Shown one piece after another: positions 54,486 through 63,951 of a stretch of 64,000 nucleotides of DNA. The notes under the pieces were generated by a model, which was not told the origin of the DNA, did no database searches, and worked only from the letters and a program-made list of their open reading frames with translations. The position numbers were made by a program, and so were the translations under genes. The DNA comes from Lottiidibacillus patelloidae (GTDB lineage: Bacteria; Bacillota; Bacilli; Bacillales; SA5d-4): contig NZ_NPIA01000003.1 in NCBI RefSeq assembly GCF_002262935.1, positions 1 through 64,000 on the forward strand, read 5' to 3'. How positions within the stretch are numbered: the first letter of the stretch is position 1; the number at the start of each line of letters is the position of its first letter.

Positions 54486-55412
54486 ATGAAAAACAAGTTG
54501 TTCAAACTATTCTTTTTGCTTAGCATTTTAGTATTAGTTGTTGGTTGTCAAACTAAGGATGGGCAGAATGTGAAGAGTCCAGGAGCAAATGATGAAGAAA
54601 GTGCATTTCCTGTATCAGTATCAGATATTAATGGGAATGAAATAGTCATTTCTAAAAAACCAGAAAGAATTATTTCATTAATTCCAAGCAATACTGAAAT
54701 TGCATATGCCTTGGGGTTAGGCGACAAGATAATTGCAGTTACTGAAAACGACACGTTTCCTGATGAAGTAAAAGAGAAGGACACTATTGGCGGATTTCAA
54801 TTGAATTTCGAAAAAATCATCTCCTTAAATCCTGATTTAATCTTAGCGCACGGATTAAATGGAGATATTGAACAACTAAAGAATGCAGGACTTAATGTTA
54901 TCGTAGTAAATAACTTTGAATCTTCTTTTGAAGATGTATATGCATCTATTAATTTAATAGCGAAAGCTACAGGTAAAGAGCAAGAAGGTAAAGCTATCAT
55001 AAAAGATATGACTGACAGAATAGATGTAATTCGTCAAAAAGCGAAACAAGTAACAGCTATAAAAAATGTGTGGGTAGAAATTGACCCAACACTATACACG
55101 ACTGGACAAGGTACATTCTTAAATGAAATGCTAGTAATGATTGAAGCAAAAAATATTGCAGGAAATGAACAAGGGTGGCCACAATTTTCAGAGGAAACAA
55201 TTATTAATAGTAACCCAGACATTATTATTGCAACTTATGTAGGGGCTACAGAAACAATTCATAATAGATCTGCCTGGAATAATATTAATGCAATAAAAAA
55301 TAATGAAATCTATGAAGTAAATGCAGACCTTTTTTCACGTGCTGGTCCGCGCTTAATTGAAGGAGTAGAAAAACTTGCAGCGCTTATCTATCCAGAAACT
55401 TTCACAAAATAA
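54486..55412 (+). CDS. btuF: Cobalamin ABC transporter substrate-binding lipoprotein
   Basis: A 308-residue class III binding protein. Lipoprotein signal with lipobox VVGC (Cys near residue 21). The body has RIISLIPSNTEIAYALGLGDKI, the TroA/BtuF fold start, and ends PRLIEGVEKLAALIYPE. It binds cobalamin (corrinoid) outside the cell and passes it to BtuC. The B12 riboswitch in front argues for cobalamin over iron-siderophores. Its 3' end overlaps btuC. Confidence 0.9.
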   Translation: MKNKLFKLFFLLSILVLVVGCQTKDGQNVKSPGANDEESAFPVSVSDINGNEIVISKKPERIISLIPSNTEIAYALGLGDKIIAVTENDTFPDEVKEKDTIGGFQLNFEKIISLNPDLILAHGLNGDIEQLKNAGLNVIVVNNFESSFEDVYASINLIAKATGKEQEGKAIIKDMTDRIDVIRQKAKQVTAIKNVWVEIDPTLYTTGQGTFLNEMLVMIEAKNIAGNEQGWPQFSEETIINSNPDIIIATYVGATETIHNRSAWNNINAIKNNEIYEVNADLFSRAGPRLIEGVEKLAALIYPETFTK

Positions 55413-56433
55413 GAACATTTTTGTGATATTAATTTCTACTACATTTTTATTACTTGCCTGTTTGCTTGCTATCTCGATTGGGAGCGTGCACATTCCTATA
55501 AAAACGATAGTTACTTTATTTATAGATAAATTATTTTTTAATGAAATTAATGAAGATTATTCTAGTTTTGAAAAGATTATTTTCCAACTGCGCTTACCTC
55601 GCGTCCTATTGGCAGCTTTAGTAGGTGCTTCATTAGCTTGTGCAGGAGCAGCAATTCAAGGGTTACTGAAAAATCCTTTAGGTGATCCATATATTTTAGG
55701 TGTTTCATCTGGAGCTTCAGTTGGTGCGGTGATTGTATTATTTTTCGGTTTATCGTTACCAGTGCTAGCTACATTCACCTTGCCAATTGTTAGTATTTTG
55801 TTTGGATTTATAACAATATTTCTCGTTTTATCGTTTTCACAATTAGTAGATAAACAACTTAGGGTAGAAACGATAATATTAACAGGTGTAATCTTCAGTT
55901 CTTTTCTTAGTTCTTTAGTTTCATTAATGCTTGCTTTATCAAAAGACGAATTAAGAACAATCATATATTGGTTGTTAGGATCAGTCTCTGTCAAAGGTTG
56001 GCCATATATTTTAGCTATTCTTCCGTTTTTTTTGATAGGTGTTCTCGTTTTAGTACTTAATAGTCGTGCTTTAAACTCAATGGCTTTTGGGGAAGAAACC
56101 GCATATCATTTAGGAATTAACATGAAGCGAAGGAAAGTAATAATTTTAATTGGGACATCTATCTTAACTGGAGCTGCAGTTGCCGTTTCAGGAATAATTG
56201 GTTTTGTTGGTTTAGTTATACCTCATATCACTAGAATGTTTACCGGAGCAGATCACCACCTTTTAATACCAATATCATTAATTAATGGGGCAACTTTTCT
56301 AGTTTTAACGGATCTAATAGCGAGAACTGTAATTGCACCAAGCGAAATACCAATAGGCGTTATGACCGCATTAGTCGGTGCACCTTTATTTGCCTATATC
56401 TTTTTCCGTCAACGAAAAGAGCGAAGGGTGTGA
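55375..56433 (+). CDS. btuC: Cobalamin ABC transporter permease
   Basis: A 352-residue FecCD/BtuC-type permease with about nine to ten membrane helices. RLPRVLLAALVGASLACAGAAIQGLLKNPLGDPYILG and SGIIGFVGLVIPHI are family signatures. The start is a TTG within the end of btuF; a start downstream cannot be ruled out. Overlaps btuD by four bases. Confidence 0.92.
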   Translation: MQRLSIQKLSQNKNIFVILISTTFLLLACLLAISIGSVHIPIKTIVTLFIDKLFFNEINEDYSSFEKIIFQLRLPRVLLAALVGASLACAGAAIQGLLKNPLGDPYILGVSSGASVGAVIVLFFGLSLPVLATFTLPIVSILFGFITIFLVLSFSQLVDKQLRVETIILTGVIFSSFLSSLVSLMLALSKDELRTIIYWLLGSVSVKGWPYILAILPFFLIGVLVLVLNSRALNSMAFGEETAYHLGINMKRRKVIILIGTSILTGAAVAVSGIIGFVGLVIPHITRMFTGADHHLLIPISLINGATFLVLTDLIARTVIAPSEIPIGVMTALVGAPLFAYIFFRQRKERRV

Positions 56434-57215
56434 ACGGTTTGTTAGAAGTAAAAAACGTATCTGGTGGATATAGAGGTAAAAAAACAGTTAATAATATTTC
56501 ATTTACCGTAGGGAAAGGTGAATTTGTCGGTTTAATTGGTCCAAACGGTAGTGGAAAAACGACATTATTAAAAATTATAAGTAATCTCATACCGAAACAA
56601 ACAGGACAAATCTCCCTATGCTCACAAGAGCTTGAAACTTATTCAGCGAAAGAGTTAGCAAAAAAAATTGCAGTACTTCCGCAAAATAATGAGCTAGGCT
56701 TCTCCTATACTGTGAAGCAAGTAGTTGCTTTAGGTAGAACGCCATATAAAAAAACATTATTTGATAATTGGTCGACTGATGATGAAACCATTGTTCTTGA
56801 TGCAATGAAGCAAACAAACATTTATACTTTTGCAAATAAAGACTACCTTGAATTAAGTGGGGGAGAAAGGCAAAGGGTTTTGTTAGCAAGGGCTTTAGCA
56901 CAGCAACCACAACTATTATTACTAGACGAACCTGCTAATCATTTAGATATAAAACACCAAATTCACTTATTTTCTACAATAAAAAAATTTACGGAAAATG
57001 AAAAATCCGTACTTGCTGTTTTTCATGATATCAATATGGCGAGTTTGTATTGTGACCGAATTATTGTGATCAATCAAGGGCAATTTGTAAAAGAGATGAA
57101 AGCTGATGAAGAACTTGATGTTGACTGTTTAAGTAGTGTATTTGAAATTCCATTCACAAAACATAAACACCCACAAATCCCAAGAGAAATAGTCACATTC
57201 CATCCGTTAATATAA
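56430..57215 (+). CDS. btuD: Cobalamin ABC transporter ATP-binding protein
   Basis: A 261-residue ABC ATPase. Walker A GPNGSGKT at 37-44, signature LSGGERQRVLLARAL, Walker B LLLLDEPANHLD and the H-loop in VFHDIN. Powers BtuC. GTG at 56430 overlaps the btuC stop; a TTG at 56439 has better distance to AAGGGTG and is an alternative. Confidence 0.92.
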   Translation: MNGLLEVKNVSGGYRGKKTVNNISFTVGKGEFVGLIGPNGSGKTTLLKIISNLIPKQTGQISLCSQELETYSAKELAKKIAVLPQNNELGFSYTVKQVVALGRTPYKKTLFDNWSTDDETIVLDAMKQTNIYTFANKDYLELSGGERQRVLLARALAQQPQLLLLDEPANHLDIKHQIHLFSTIKKFTENEKSVLAVFHDINMASLYCDRIIVINQGQFVKEMKADEELDVDCLSSVFEIPFTKHKHPQIPREIVTFHPLI

Positions 57216-57238
57216 TGAATAGATCCCACTTTGGTACT

Positions 57239-57286
57239 GCACCGCAGAAGTTAGAGTAAATAATCTAATTTCTGGGGTGTTTTTTG
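57239..57286 (+). terminator. Rho-independent terminator of btuFCD
   Basis: CACCGCAGAAGTTAGA pairs with TCTAATTTCTGGGGTG (some mismatches) and is followed by TTTTTT. Confidence 0.7.
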
Positions 57287-57356
57287 TCTTAATTATCATC
57301 GAAAAGTCACCATACTTGAAATTTTTGTGGTATTAATTACCTCTCTTTCCGCACTT

Positions 57357-57386
57357 TGCATAATATGAAAAAGATCTCTCATACTA
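57357..57386 (+). promoter_or_regulatory. Putative sigma-G promoter of the ger operon
   Basis: TGCATA (57357-57362), 17 bases, then CATACTA (57380-57386), an excellent match to the forespore sigma-G pattern. It is 26 bp before the true start of the first ger gene and includes the upstream ATG that would give an over-long product. Confidence 0.75.
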
Positions 57387-57412
57387 AAGAAGAAAGGGAA
57401 GGAGGATTGGTG

Positions 57413-59014
57413 ATGAAAAATAAGATTAAACCTAAATCATTAAAAAGTTTAATTGAAGAATCTAAGAATAAGGAAGAAGTAAATGAGCAAGAAATGTTAG
57501 CGAATACTCCTTTGAAAAAAACAGAAATAACCAATTCTGCTGAAACTCAGAGTGCAGATGATAAATCACCAATCCTTGAGACATTATTGCAATTAAGAAA
57601 GACAAAAGATTTTGTTCAATATTACAATTCTGAATCGAAAAATCCTTTTTATATCGCATACTTTCAATCATTAATTGATTCAAGCATTCTTCATAATGAC
57701 ATATTGGCTAATATACTTAAATCAGAAGTTAGCAATGTGGACGACTTTATTAAAATTATCCCAATTGAAGATATTAAAATAGTTGAAACAAAAGAAGAAA
57801 TAGAGGAACAATTGATAATTGGCTCAGTTATCATTTATTTCCATGTCGATGATAATAGGGTGGCTTGTATCCCTGCACAATCTGTTCATGGAAGAAATGT
57901 TTCATCTCCCGAAATTGAATTTAGCGTAATAGGTCCACAAGATGCTTTTGTAGAAGGCATCGATATTAATATTAATTTAATCCGAAAAAGAATTCCTTCT
58001 TCAAAGCTAACGTTTAAAGAGATTACGATTGGAAAACTCTCTAAGACAAAAGTAGTGGTCGCTTATATAGATGGCATAGCTAATGATCAAAATGTCGATA
58101 CAGTACTTCAACGTTTAAGAGATATAGAATTTGATCAAATACTAGATATCTCTTATATAGAACAACTGTTACAGGACAATACAAATTCACCATTTCCACA
58201 GTTAATCAGTACAGAACGTCCTGACAGAGTTGCGGCGATATTAGCGGAAGGTAAAATTGCAATCATCGCCGATGGCTCAAATCATGTAATAACTGGTCCT
58301 ACAACATTTGTTGAGTTTTTTACATCGATGGAAGATTACTATATGTCGTGGTTAGTTGGATCAGCATTTAGAATTATTCGCTTCATGGCAGTAGCATTTT
58401 CAATTTTTGCAACACCAATTTATGTAGCTGTTTTATCATACCATTATGAATTGATTCCAAGGGACTTACTGGCGACATTAACATCTTCGCGTGCGAATAT
58501 ACCATTTCCACCTGTTATTGAAGCAATTTTCTTAGAGCTAACGATTGAATTATTAAGGGAAGCTGGAGCAAGGCTTCCGACTAAAGTTGGTCAAACAATA
58601 GGGATTGTAGGCGGTATTGTAATTGGACAAGCAAGTGTTGAAGCTGGGCTTACAAGTAACATATTACTAATCATTGTAGCTCTTGCAGCACTTGCTTCCT
58701 TTACAACCCCTGTATATCAAATGGGTAGTACAATTCGATTATTAAGGTTTCCATTTATCATTTTTGCATTTCTTTGGGGCGGACTAGGAATTGTTTTATG
58801 TTTAACATTTTTAATTGTCCACCTCCTAAGACTTTCATCATTAGGAAATCCGTATTTAGCACCACTTTACCCTCTACGTATCGCTGATTGGAAAGATGCA
58901 TTTATTCGATTGCCGTTCAGTATGTTTTCGATACGTCCATTTATTACGAGATCCAAAGATATTATGAGGTTCAAAGAGTCTAATGCTAAAGAGAAAAAAG
59001 ATAATAAAAAGTAA
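57413..59014 (+). CDS. GerA-family spore germination receptor subunit A
   Basis: A 533-residue GerA/GerKA-type protein. N-terminal soluble region (to about 320) starts with a Lys/Glu-rich stretch and includes ILDISYIEQLLQDN, STERPDRVAAILAEGKIAIIADG. Membrane helices follow from FRIIRFMAVAFSIFATPIYVAVL. It forms a nutrient germinant receptor with the next two genes in the inner spore membrane. ATG at 57413 follows GGAAGGAGG. The germinant is not predictable; which B. subtilis receptor (A, B or K) it is closest to was not decided. Confidence 0.93.
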   Translation: MKNKIKPKSLKSLIEESKNKEEVNEQEMLANTPLKKTEITNSAETQSADDKSPILETLLQLRKTKDFVQYYNSESKNPFYIAYFQSLIDSSILHNDILANILKSEVSNVDDFIKIIPIEDIKIVETKEEIEEQLIIGSVIIYFHVDDNRVACIPAQSVHGRNVSSPEIEFSVIGPQDAFVEGIDININLIRKRIPSSKLTFKEITIGKLSKTKVVVAYIDGIANDQNVDTVLQRLRDIEFDQILDISYIEQLLQDNTNSPFPQLISTERPDRVAAILAEGKIAIIADGSNHVITGPTTFVEFFTSMEDYYMSWLVGSAFRIIRFMAVAFSIFATPIYVAVLSYHYELIPRDLLATLTSSRANIPFPPVIEAIFLELTIELLREAGARLPTKVGQTIGIVGGIVIGQASVEAGLTSNILLIIVALAALASFTTPVYQMGSTIRLLRFPFIIFAFLWGGLGIVLCLTFLIVHLLRLSSLGNPYLAPLYPLRIADWKDAFIRLPFSMFSIRPFITRSKDIMRFKESNAKEKKDNKK

Positions 59015-59029
59015 GGTGGTGAAGATGCA

Positions 59030-60127
59030 ATGATGCCTAACATTCCTGAAAATGAAAAAGTGTCTACTTATTTCGTATTGTTTTTAATCATTGCTGGGCA
59101 ACTAGGTACAGCAGCTCTTGGTTTTCAACGGATTGTATTAATTTCTGCTGGTTTTGATGCCTGGATTTCGATAATCGTTGCAGGCCTCTTCGTCCATCTC
59201 ATTCTTTATATGATTTATTCAGTATTAAAAAGTGGGAACGGAGATATTATTTATATTCACAGAAATCTATTTGGGAGGTGGATTGGCGATATATTGTCAA
59301 CCCTAATCCTGTTATATGCTTTGATGGCCGCGATTACTGTATTTCGAACGTATTTAGAAATTATCCAAGTTTGGATGTTCCCGAGAATGAATCTTTGGGC
59401 TTTTTCTATCGTTTTTTTATTGCTAGTTTACTACACTATTTCTGGAGGTTTTCGGATAATTGGAGGTATGGCAACTTTTTCAGTAGGCATAATCATTCTT
59501 ATGATGCCTATCTTTTTATTCCCTCTTCAATTCTCAGAATTTCAAAACATGATGCCAATTATGAAGCATTCAATATTAGAAATACTTGGAGGGGCAAAAG
59601 CAATGACTTTAAGCTATTTAGGTTTTGAAGCAGTGCTTTTGTATTATCCTTTTATTAAAAAAGCAAAAAACTCACAACGATGGGCACATGCTGGTGCTAG
59701 TTTTACGATGTTTTTCTATATTTATATTGGATTAATTTCCTTTGCGTTTTATAGTGAGGAGCAATTAAATCGAACAATTTGGGCAACGTTAAGCTTGTTT
59801 AAAATTGTGGAAATGCCTTTTGTTGAGCGTTTCGAATATATCGGTGTATCGTTATGGGCTGTTATTGTTTTAGCAAATATTTTGATAACTATTTGGGTAA
59901 CGAGTTATGGAGCAAATAGAGTATTTTCTATTAAGCAAAATGTCGCACTGCCAATCATATTAGTAATTATATTTATTAGCATTAATCTATTATCAAGTCG
60001 TGCTGGTGTGAATAATTTAAATGATTATATGGCAAAGATTGGCTTTTATACGATGGTAACTTATATACCATTTATTTTTATCTTCCAAAAGGTCAAAAAG
60101 CGAATGAAAAGGAGGGATGGGAAATGA
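59030..60127 (+). CDS. GerB-family germination receptor subunit (amino-acid permease fold)
   Basis: A 365-residue membrane protein with about ten helices of the spore germination/APC superfamily (GerAB type): starts with YFVLFLIIAGQLGTAALGFQR, includes FRIIGGMATFSVGIIILMMP. It should bind the germinant within the membrane. 15 bp after the A subunit; overlaps the C subunit by four bases. Confidence 0.92.
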   Translation: MMPNIPENEKVSTYFVLFLIIAGQLGTAALGFQRIVLISAGFDAWISIIVAGLFVHLILYMIYSVLKSGNGDIIYIHRNLFGRWIGDILSTLILLYALMAAITVFRTYLEIIQVWMFPRMNLWAFSIVFLLLVYYTISGGFRIIGGMATFSVGIIILMMPIFLFPLQFSEFQNMMPIMKHSILEILGGAKAMTLSYLGFEAVLLYYPFIKKAKNSQRWAHAGASFTMFFYIYIGLISFAFYSEEQLNRTIWATLSLFKIVEMPFVERFEYIGVSLWAVIVLANILITIWVTSYGANRVFSIKQNVALPIILVIIFISINLLSSRAGVNNLNDYMAKIGFYTMVTYIPFIFIFQKVKKRMKRRDGK

Positions 60128-61224
60128 AAAAAAGGTTATCATTACTCGCCCCTTTTTTTCTTTCTCTTATTCTTTTAACTAGTTGTAGTGAAAAAAGGAT
60201 TTTAGATGAAGTAGGATTAATTCAAATAGTCGCCTACGATATAACTGATGATGAAAAAATTAAAGGGATATTCGTAGTGCCAAATTATCGTCCAGATAAT
60301 GAAATAATCGTTGAAAAGTACGAAGCAGTTGCTAACACAAGTAAAGGTATACGACGAAAAATAAGCGCTATGACAGAAAAGCCGATTGTCGCTGGACAAT
60401 TGCGAGTAGCTTTATATAGCGAAGAACTAGCAAAAAAGGGACTAATAAGTATCGTTGACACATTGTACCGTGATCCATCGATTGGAAATAGAATGAATTT
60501 AGCGATAGTAAAAGGTGATATGAAAGAGCTAATAATGACTGACTATTCAGATCGAGAGAGTGTCGCAGCTTATATTCAAAATTTAATACGTCATAATATT
60601 GACAAAGAAACGTTACCAACGCAAAGCTTACACCTATTTTTATACCGTTATTATAGTGATGGTCAGGACCCATTTATGCCAATTATACAAAAGAATGAAA
60701 GCCACATTGAAGTTACTGATATTGCAATTTTTAATGAAGATAAATTTGGTATGTCTATTCCTCTTAAGAAGGGGTTTATGTTTAAGTTATTGTTAGAAGG
60801 ATATAAAAGTGGGAAATATGAATTGATATTAAATGGATCTGAGGAAGAAAAAGAATATGCTGTAATTGAAAATTTAAACTCCAGCACTACTTATTTTATG
60901 GAAAAGAAAGATGGTACTATAAAATTTAAAATTAATGTTAAAATGAAAGGACAGATAAATGAATATTCTGGTAAACTAAACATGGAAATGAAAAAAACAT
61001 TAAAAAAAATTGAAAAACAATTAGCAGAAGAAATAGAAGAAGAGAGTATAGCTTTAATTAAAAGTTTTCAAGAAGAAAAAGTAGACCCAATTGGCTTCGG
61101 AAAAAAATATCGAAGTAAAACATATAACTGGGATTCAAAAAAGTTTTATGATGAAATCTATCCAAAAATTAAATTCGATGTAAAAGTAAATGTACAGATT
61201 ATTGAAACAGGTATCGTGGAATAA
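60124..61224 (+). CDS. Ger(x)C-family germination receptor lipoprotein
   Basis: A 366-residue lipoprotein with lipobox LLTSC (Cys near residue 21). It has the GerAC layout: EVGLIQIVAYDITDD, an N-terminal domain and a C-terminal domain ending YPKIKFDVKVNVQIIETG. C subunit of the tricistronic receptor operon. ATG behind AAAGGAGGG. Confidence 0.92.
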   Translation: MKKRLSLLAPFFLSLILLTSCSEKRILDEVGLIQIVAYDITDDEKIKGIFVVPNYRPDNEIIVEKYEAVANTSKGIRRKISAMTEKPIVAGQLRVALYSEELAKKGLISIVDTLYRDPSIGNRMNLAIVKGDMKELIMTDYSDRESVAAYIQNLIRHNIDKETLPTQSLHLFLYRYYSDGQDPFMPIIQKNESHIEVTDIAIFNEDKFGMSIPLKKGFMFKLLLEGYKSGKYELILNGSEEEKEYAVIENLNSSTTYFMEKKDGTIKFKINVKMKGQINEYSGKLNMEMKKTLKKIEKQLAEEIEEESIALIKSFQEEKVDPIGFGKKYRSKTYNWDSKKFYDEIYPKIKFDVKVNVQIIETGIVE

Positions 61225-61240
61225 ATATTTTTTTAAAATG

Positions 61241-61267
61241 TGTAACAAAGACAAGCTTAAATTCGAC
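61241..61267 (+). promoter_or_regulatory. Sigma-X autoregulatory promoter
   Basis: TGTAAC (61241-61246), 17 bases, then CGAC (61264-61267), the ECF sigma-X/W-type pattern known for B. subtilis sigX. Located 29 bp before the sigX start. Confidence 0.75.
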
Positions 61268-61296
61268 TATTATGTGAACGGAGGAAATCATTAAAG

Positions 61297-61842
61297 ATGA
61301 AGGAACAGTTTAATGAACTTTATGAAAAATTCCATCAAGAAATCTTCCGCTTCTTAGTATATATGGTCAAAGATAAACAACATGCAGAAGATTTAGTGCA
61401 AGAAGTATATATTAAAGTACTTGATTCATACGATCGATTTCGTGGACAGAGCAGTGAGCGAACTTGGATTTATTCAATTGCAAGACATGTGGCAATAGAC
61501 TGGCTTAGAAAACAACAAAGAAGAAAGAAAAGGGGCTTTTTCCAAGCGGAAATTGATGATGAGCAATTTATTATTAAAGATGATGCACCTCTTCCTGAAG
61601 AATTATTAACGCAAAGCGAAACGATGAAAGCGATATATCAGGCTTTGGAAAATTGTACTGTTGACCAAAAAACGGTTGTTATATTGCGATATATACAAGG
61701 TTTATCAATTTCTGAAACTGCACAAACATTAAATTGGTCTGAAAGTAAAGTGAAGACGACACAACATCGAGCAATTAAAAGATTAAAGAAATTATTTGAC
61801 TTAAATACGGAAGATTGGCTTCGAAGAGGAGTGAATGAATGA
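61297..61842 (+). CDS. sigX: ECF sigma factor SigX
   Basis: A 181-residue ECF sigma factor. Region 2: FLVYMVKDKQHAEDLVQEVYIKVLDSYDRFRG and RTWIYSIARHVAIDWLRKQQRRKK. Region 4: VVILRYIQGLSISETAQTLNWSESKVKTTQHRAIKRLK. B. subtilis SigX controls envelope charge and modification genes and lies near resE. The ribosome site GGAGG is 12 bases from the ATG, an unusually long gap. ATGA overlap with rsiX. Confidence 0.93.
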   Translation: MKEQFNELYEKFHQEIFRFLVYMVKDKQHAEDLVQEVYIKVLDSYDRFRGQSSERTWIYSIARHVAIDWLRKQQRRKKRGFFQAEIDDEQFIIKDDAPLPEELLTQSETMKAIYQALENCTVDQKTVVILRYIQGLSISETAQTLNWSESKVKTTQHRAIKRLKKLFDLNTEDWLRRGVNE

Positions 61843-63047
61843 ATAAAAAAGACTGGTCGGAAGAGGAATTGATTCAACAATTGAAAAAGATGCCTGAAAT
61901 GAAGGACACTCGATCAAAAGAAGAGATTTTTAGGAATATTGAACATCGCCTTCCTACTAAAAAGTCTACTAACCATAAAAAGTGGTATGTTACTCTTGCG
62001 ACGAGTGCCGCTGCTATAATTTTCCTTTTACTACTTCCGTCATTTCAGGGTGAAAATATTTTAGACGCACCTTTGCCAACTGAAGATACTAGCAATTTTC
62101 ATAGCCAAAATACATTGCCGTCAATTAATGGAAATGATAATAACAACATGGGTATAAATTCGCACACTTCAATCGTAGATAAGATAGATAATTCTGTTGT
62201 AATTTCATCAATAAATGGTGGTATTTACCCTGGTGCTTTAATAAACTTTGGACACTCTCTGGATTTGGTTACAATTGCTGTACCTGATCAACAAGCTGAG
62301 ATAATGATTCCACTGGCATATTTGTATAACCGTGATAGCTTAATGAACGATGCAAACCTATATAATGCGTTTAATAATAATGGTTTTAAAATACCCAATG
62401 GTCTTTCAAATTTTCTATTAAAAGATGCGAGATTTACATTAGTGACTACAGATAGTAAAACGGTTCATATTGATGTAAATGCTAATCACCAATTCGCTTC
62501 TGGATCTACTTCCGTAATGATGTTTTATGCGACTGTTGAAGCACTCTTAAAGTATTCTGAATTTGACAGAGCAACATTCTCTACAGACGGAAAAGCTGGG
62601 ATCGAATTAGACAACGTAGGTAAAATATATGAATTAAAACAAAGTGAAAATAAAAGTGGTTACTACTTATATGAAGTAGCTAGCACAAAGCAGCATTTCT
62701 TAGTTCCAATTGCGTTTGAAGGATTATCATTTGAGGAAATGTTAAACCAAATGTCGATACAGGAGCTTGAAAAAAACTATAAGGCGATACTTCCTGCTGG
62801 ATTTGTTAAAGATGTTGAGGAGATTGGCAATTCTGTAGTCATTACCTTTGATGAAAAGTTTAATTTAAATGAAATGGCATACAATATCGAGATAATTGAT
62901 GCTATTTTATTTACTGCCAAAGAATTTGGATATGAATTTGTTAAGTTTAATGGCATTGGTGATGTTATTGGATTAGGACCATACAATTTCACTGAGAAAA
63001 TTAAAGTACCGATTAGGCCAAATGCAATTCATGTACCTAATGAGTAA
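61839..63047 (+). CDS. rsiX: Anti-sigma-X factor RsiX
   Basis: A 402-residue protein with a short cytoplasmic N-terminal anti-sigma region (1-46), one membrane helix (about 47-65, WYVTLATSAAAIIFLLLLP) and a large outside domain with Asn-rich linker (NGNDNNNMGINSHTS) and GerMN-like segments (LVTIAVPDQQAEIMIPLAYLYN). It holds SigX inactive at the membrane. Coupled to sigX. Confidence 0.9.
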   Translation: MNKKDWSEEELIQQLKKMPEMKDTRSKEEIFRNIEHRLPTKKSTNHKKWYVTLATSAAAIIFLLLLPSFQGENILDAPLPTEDTSNFHSQNTLPSINGNDNNNMGINSHTSIVDKIDNSVVISSINGGIYPGALINFGHSLDLVTIAVPDQQAEIMIPLAYLYNRDSLMNDANLYNAFNNNGFKIPNGLSNFLLKDARFTLVTTDSKTVHIDVNANHQFASGSTSVMMFYATVEALLKYSEFDRATFSTDGKAGIELDNVGKIYELKQSENKSGYYLYEVASTKQHFLVPIAFEGLSFEEMLNQMSIQELEKNYKAILPAGFVKDVEEIGNSVVITFDEKFNLNEMAYNIEIIDAILFTAKEFGYEFVKFNGIGDVIGLGPYNFTEKIKVPIRPNAIHVPNE

Positions 63048-63053
63048 AAGCTA

Positions 63054-63121
63054 AAAAGAGCGTATAAAATGAACAGTACCACTAAATTTTAAGTGGATAA
63101 GTTCAATAGCGCTCTTTTTTT
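63054..63121 (+). terminator. Terminator of sigX-rsiX, long branched stem
   Basis: AAAAAGAGCG (to 63063) pairs with CGCTCTTTTT (63111-63120) and encloses an inner stem, TGAACAGTACCACT with AGTGGATAAGTTCA. It ends in a run of T. Confidence 0.7.
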
Positions 63122-63151
63122 ATTTGGTAATATAAATAGCTAATAAGAAGT

Positions 63152-63352
63152 TTACTCATTACTTATTTTATTTTTAGAGTCACTTTCTTTTTCATGCTGC
63201 ATTTTTTTATATAATTCATCAGCTTTCGCTGCTTCACTTTTCGATACAGCTATAAATATTTTAATGAATAATAATGCCATTAATGCAGCGATGGCTAATG
63301 ACAAAAGTGCGATTGGATAATAATCACGATCTATTGCTCCAACAAAATCCAT
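63152..63352 (-). CDS. Small single-pass membrane protein
   Basis: A 66-residue protein: short outside N-terminus (MDFVGAIDRDYY), one helix (PIALLSLAIAALMALLFIKIFIAV), then a charged cytoplasmic tail with a coiled-coil character (EAAKADELYKKMQHEKESD). ATG behind AGAGGTG. No family recognised; function unknown. Confidence 0.6.
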   Translation of the reverse strand: MDFVGAIDRDYYPIALLSLAIAALMALLFIKIFIAVSKSEAAKADELYKKMQHEKESDSKNKISNE

Positions 63353-63400
63353 GGTTACACCTCTTCTTTTTTACTTTATTTTGTGCAATGTAAGAACTAC

Positions 63401-63821
63401 TTATTTTCCTAAAAATAAATGCTCATTTGAAAAAATCTTATTACGAGCTAAGTTATTTGTCTTTCTTTGTGATTGAGTGGGCTTTCCCGCATATTGCTCC
63501 AATATACTTGTTGCTTTTTTTAAAGGTATGCGTACTTTAGGGTTTTTAAATATACCGTTTTGCTTTTGCAGGAGGTATATGAAAGTAATAATTTTCTATT
63601 TTAATCAACACATCCAATTGCTGTTTGCTATATTTAGGGTTAGGAGAAAGCTGAATACCTACTTTTTCGGCCTTTTTTTCACTAATGAGTTTTTCGATAG
63701 CCATTCTTTTAAGTGAATAGAGGTATTTAGGGTTGGGTGCAGTTTTTGCATGTCTATTAATTGTATATATTGCTTCTGCTATCTCATTAACAGATGGCAA
63801 ATTGGCCTTGTTACTAGGCAA
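63401..63821 (-). pseudogene. ykyB: Frameshifted ykyB-like gene
   Basis: The upstream frame (63821-63546) starts at TTG behind AGGAGG and encodes 91 residues with NRHAKTAPNPKYLYSLK and VLIKIENYYFHIPP, typical of YkyB. It then stops (KAKRYI*). The next frame, shifted by one base, carries on with FKNPKVRIPLKKATSILEQY and continues to a stop at 63401, resembling the C-terminal half of YkyB (about 154 residues in B. subtilis). One base insertion near 63550, or a sequencing error there, explains this. Some inner residues between the halves also appear lost. YkyB function is unknown. Confidence 0.6.
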
Positions 63822-63951
63822 AAATAAAACCTCCTATATTTCTTATAGTTAAAATTATAAAGTATTTTATTAATAAGTAAAGAAATTCAATAGTAATGCG
63901 ACTTTGGTATAAATATGTGCTAACATGACAATAAAATGGAGGGAAGAACGC

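Noticed and set aside
59278-59628. Open frame within the GerB-type permease in another frame
   Set aside because: Lies entirely inside a well-supported membrane protein gene and lacks a ribosome site.
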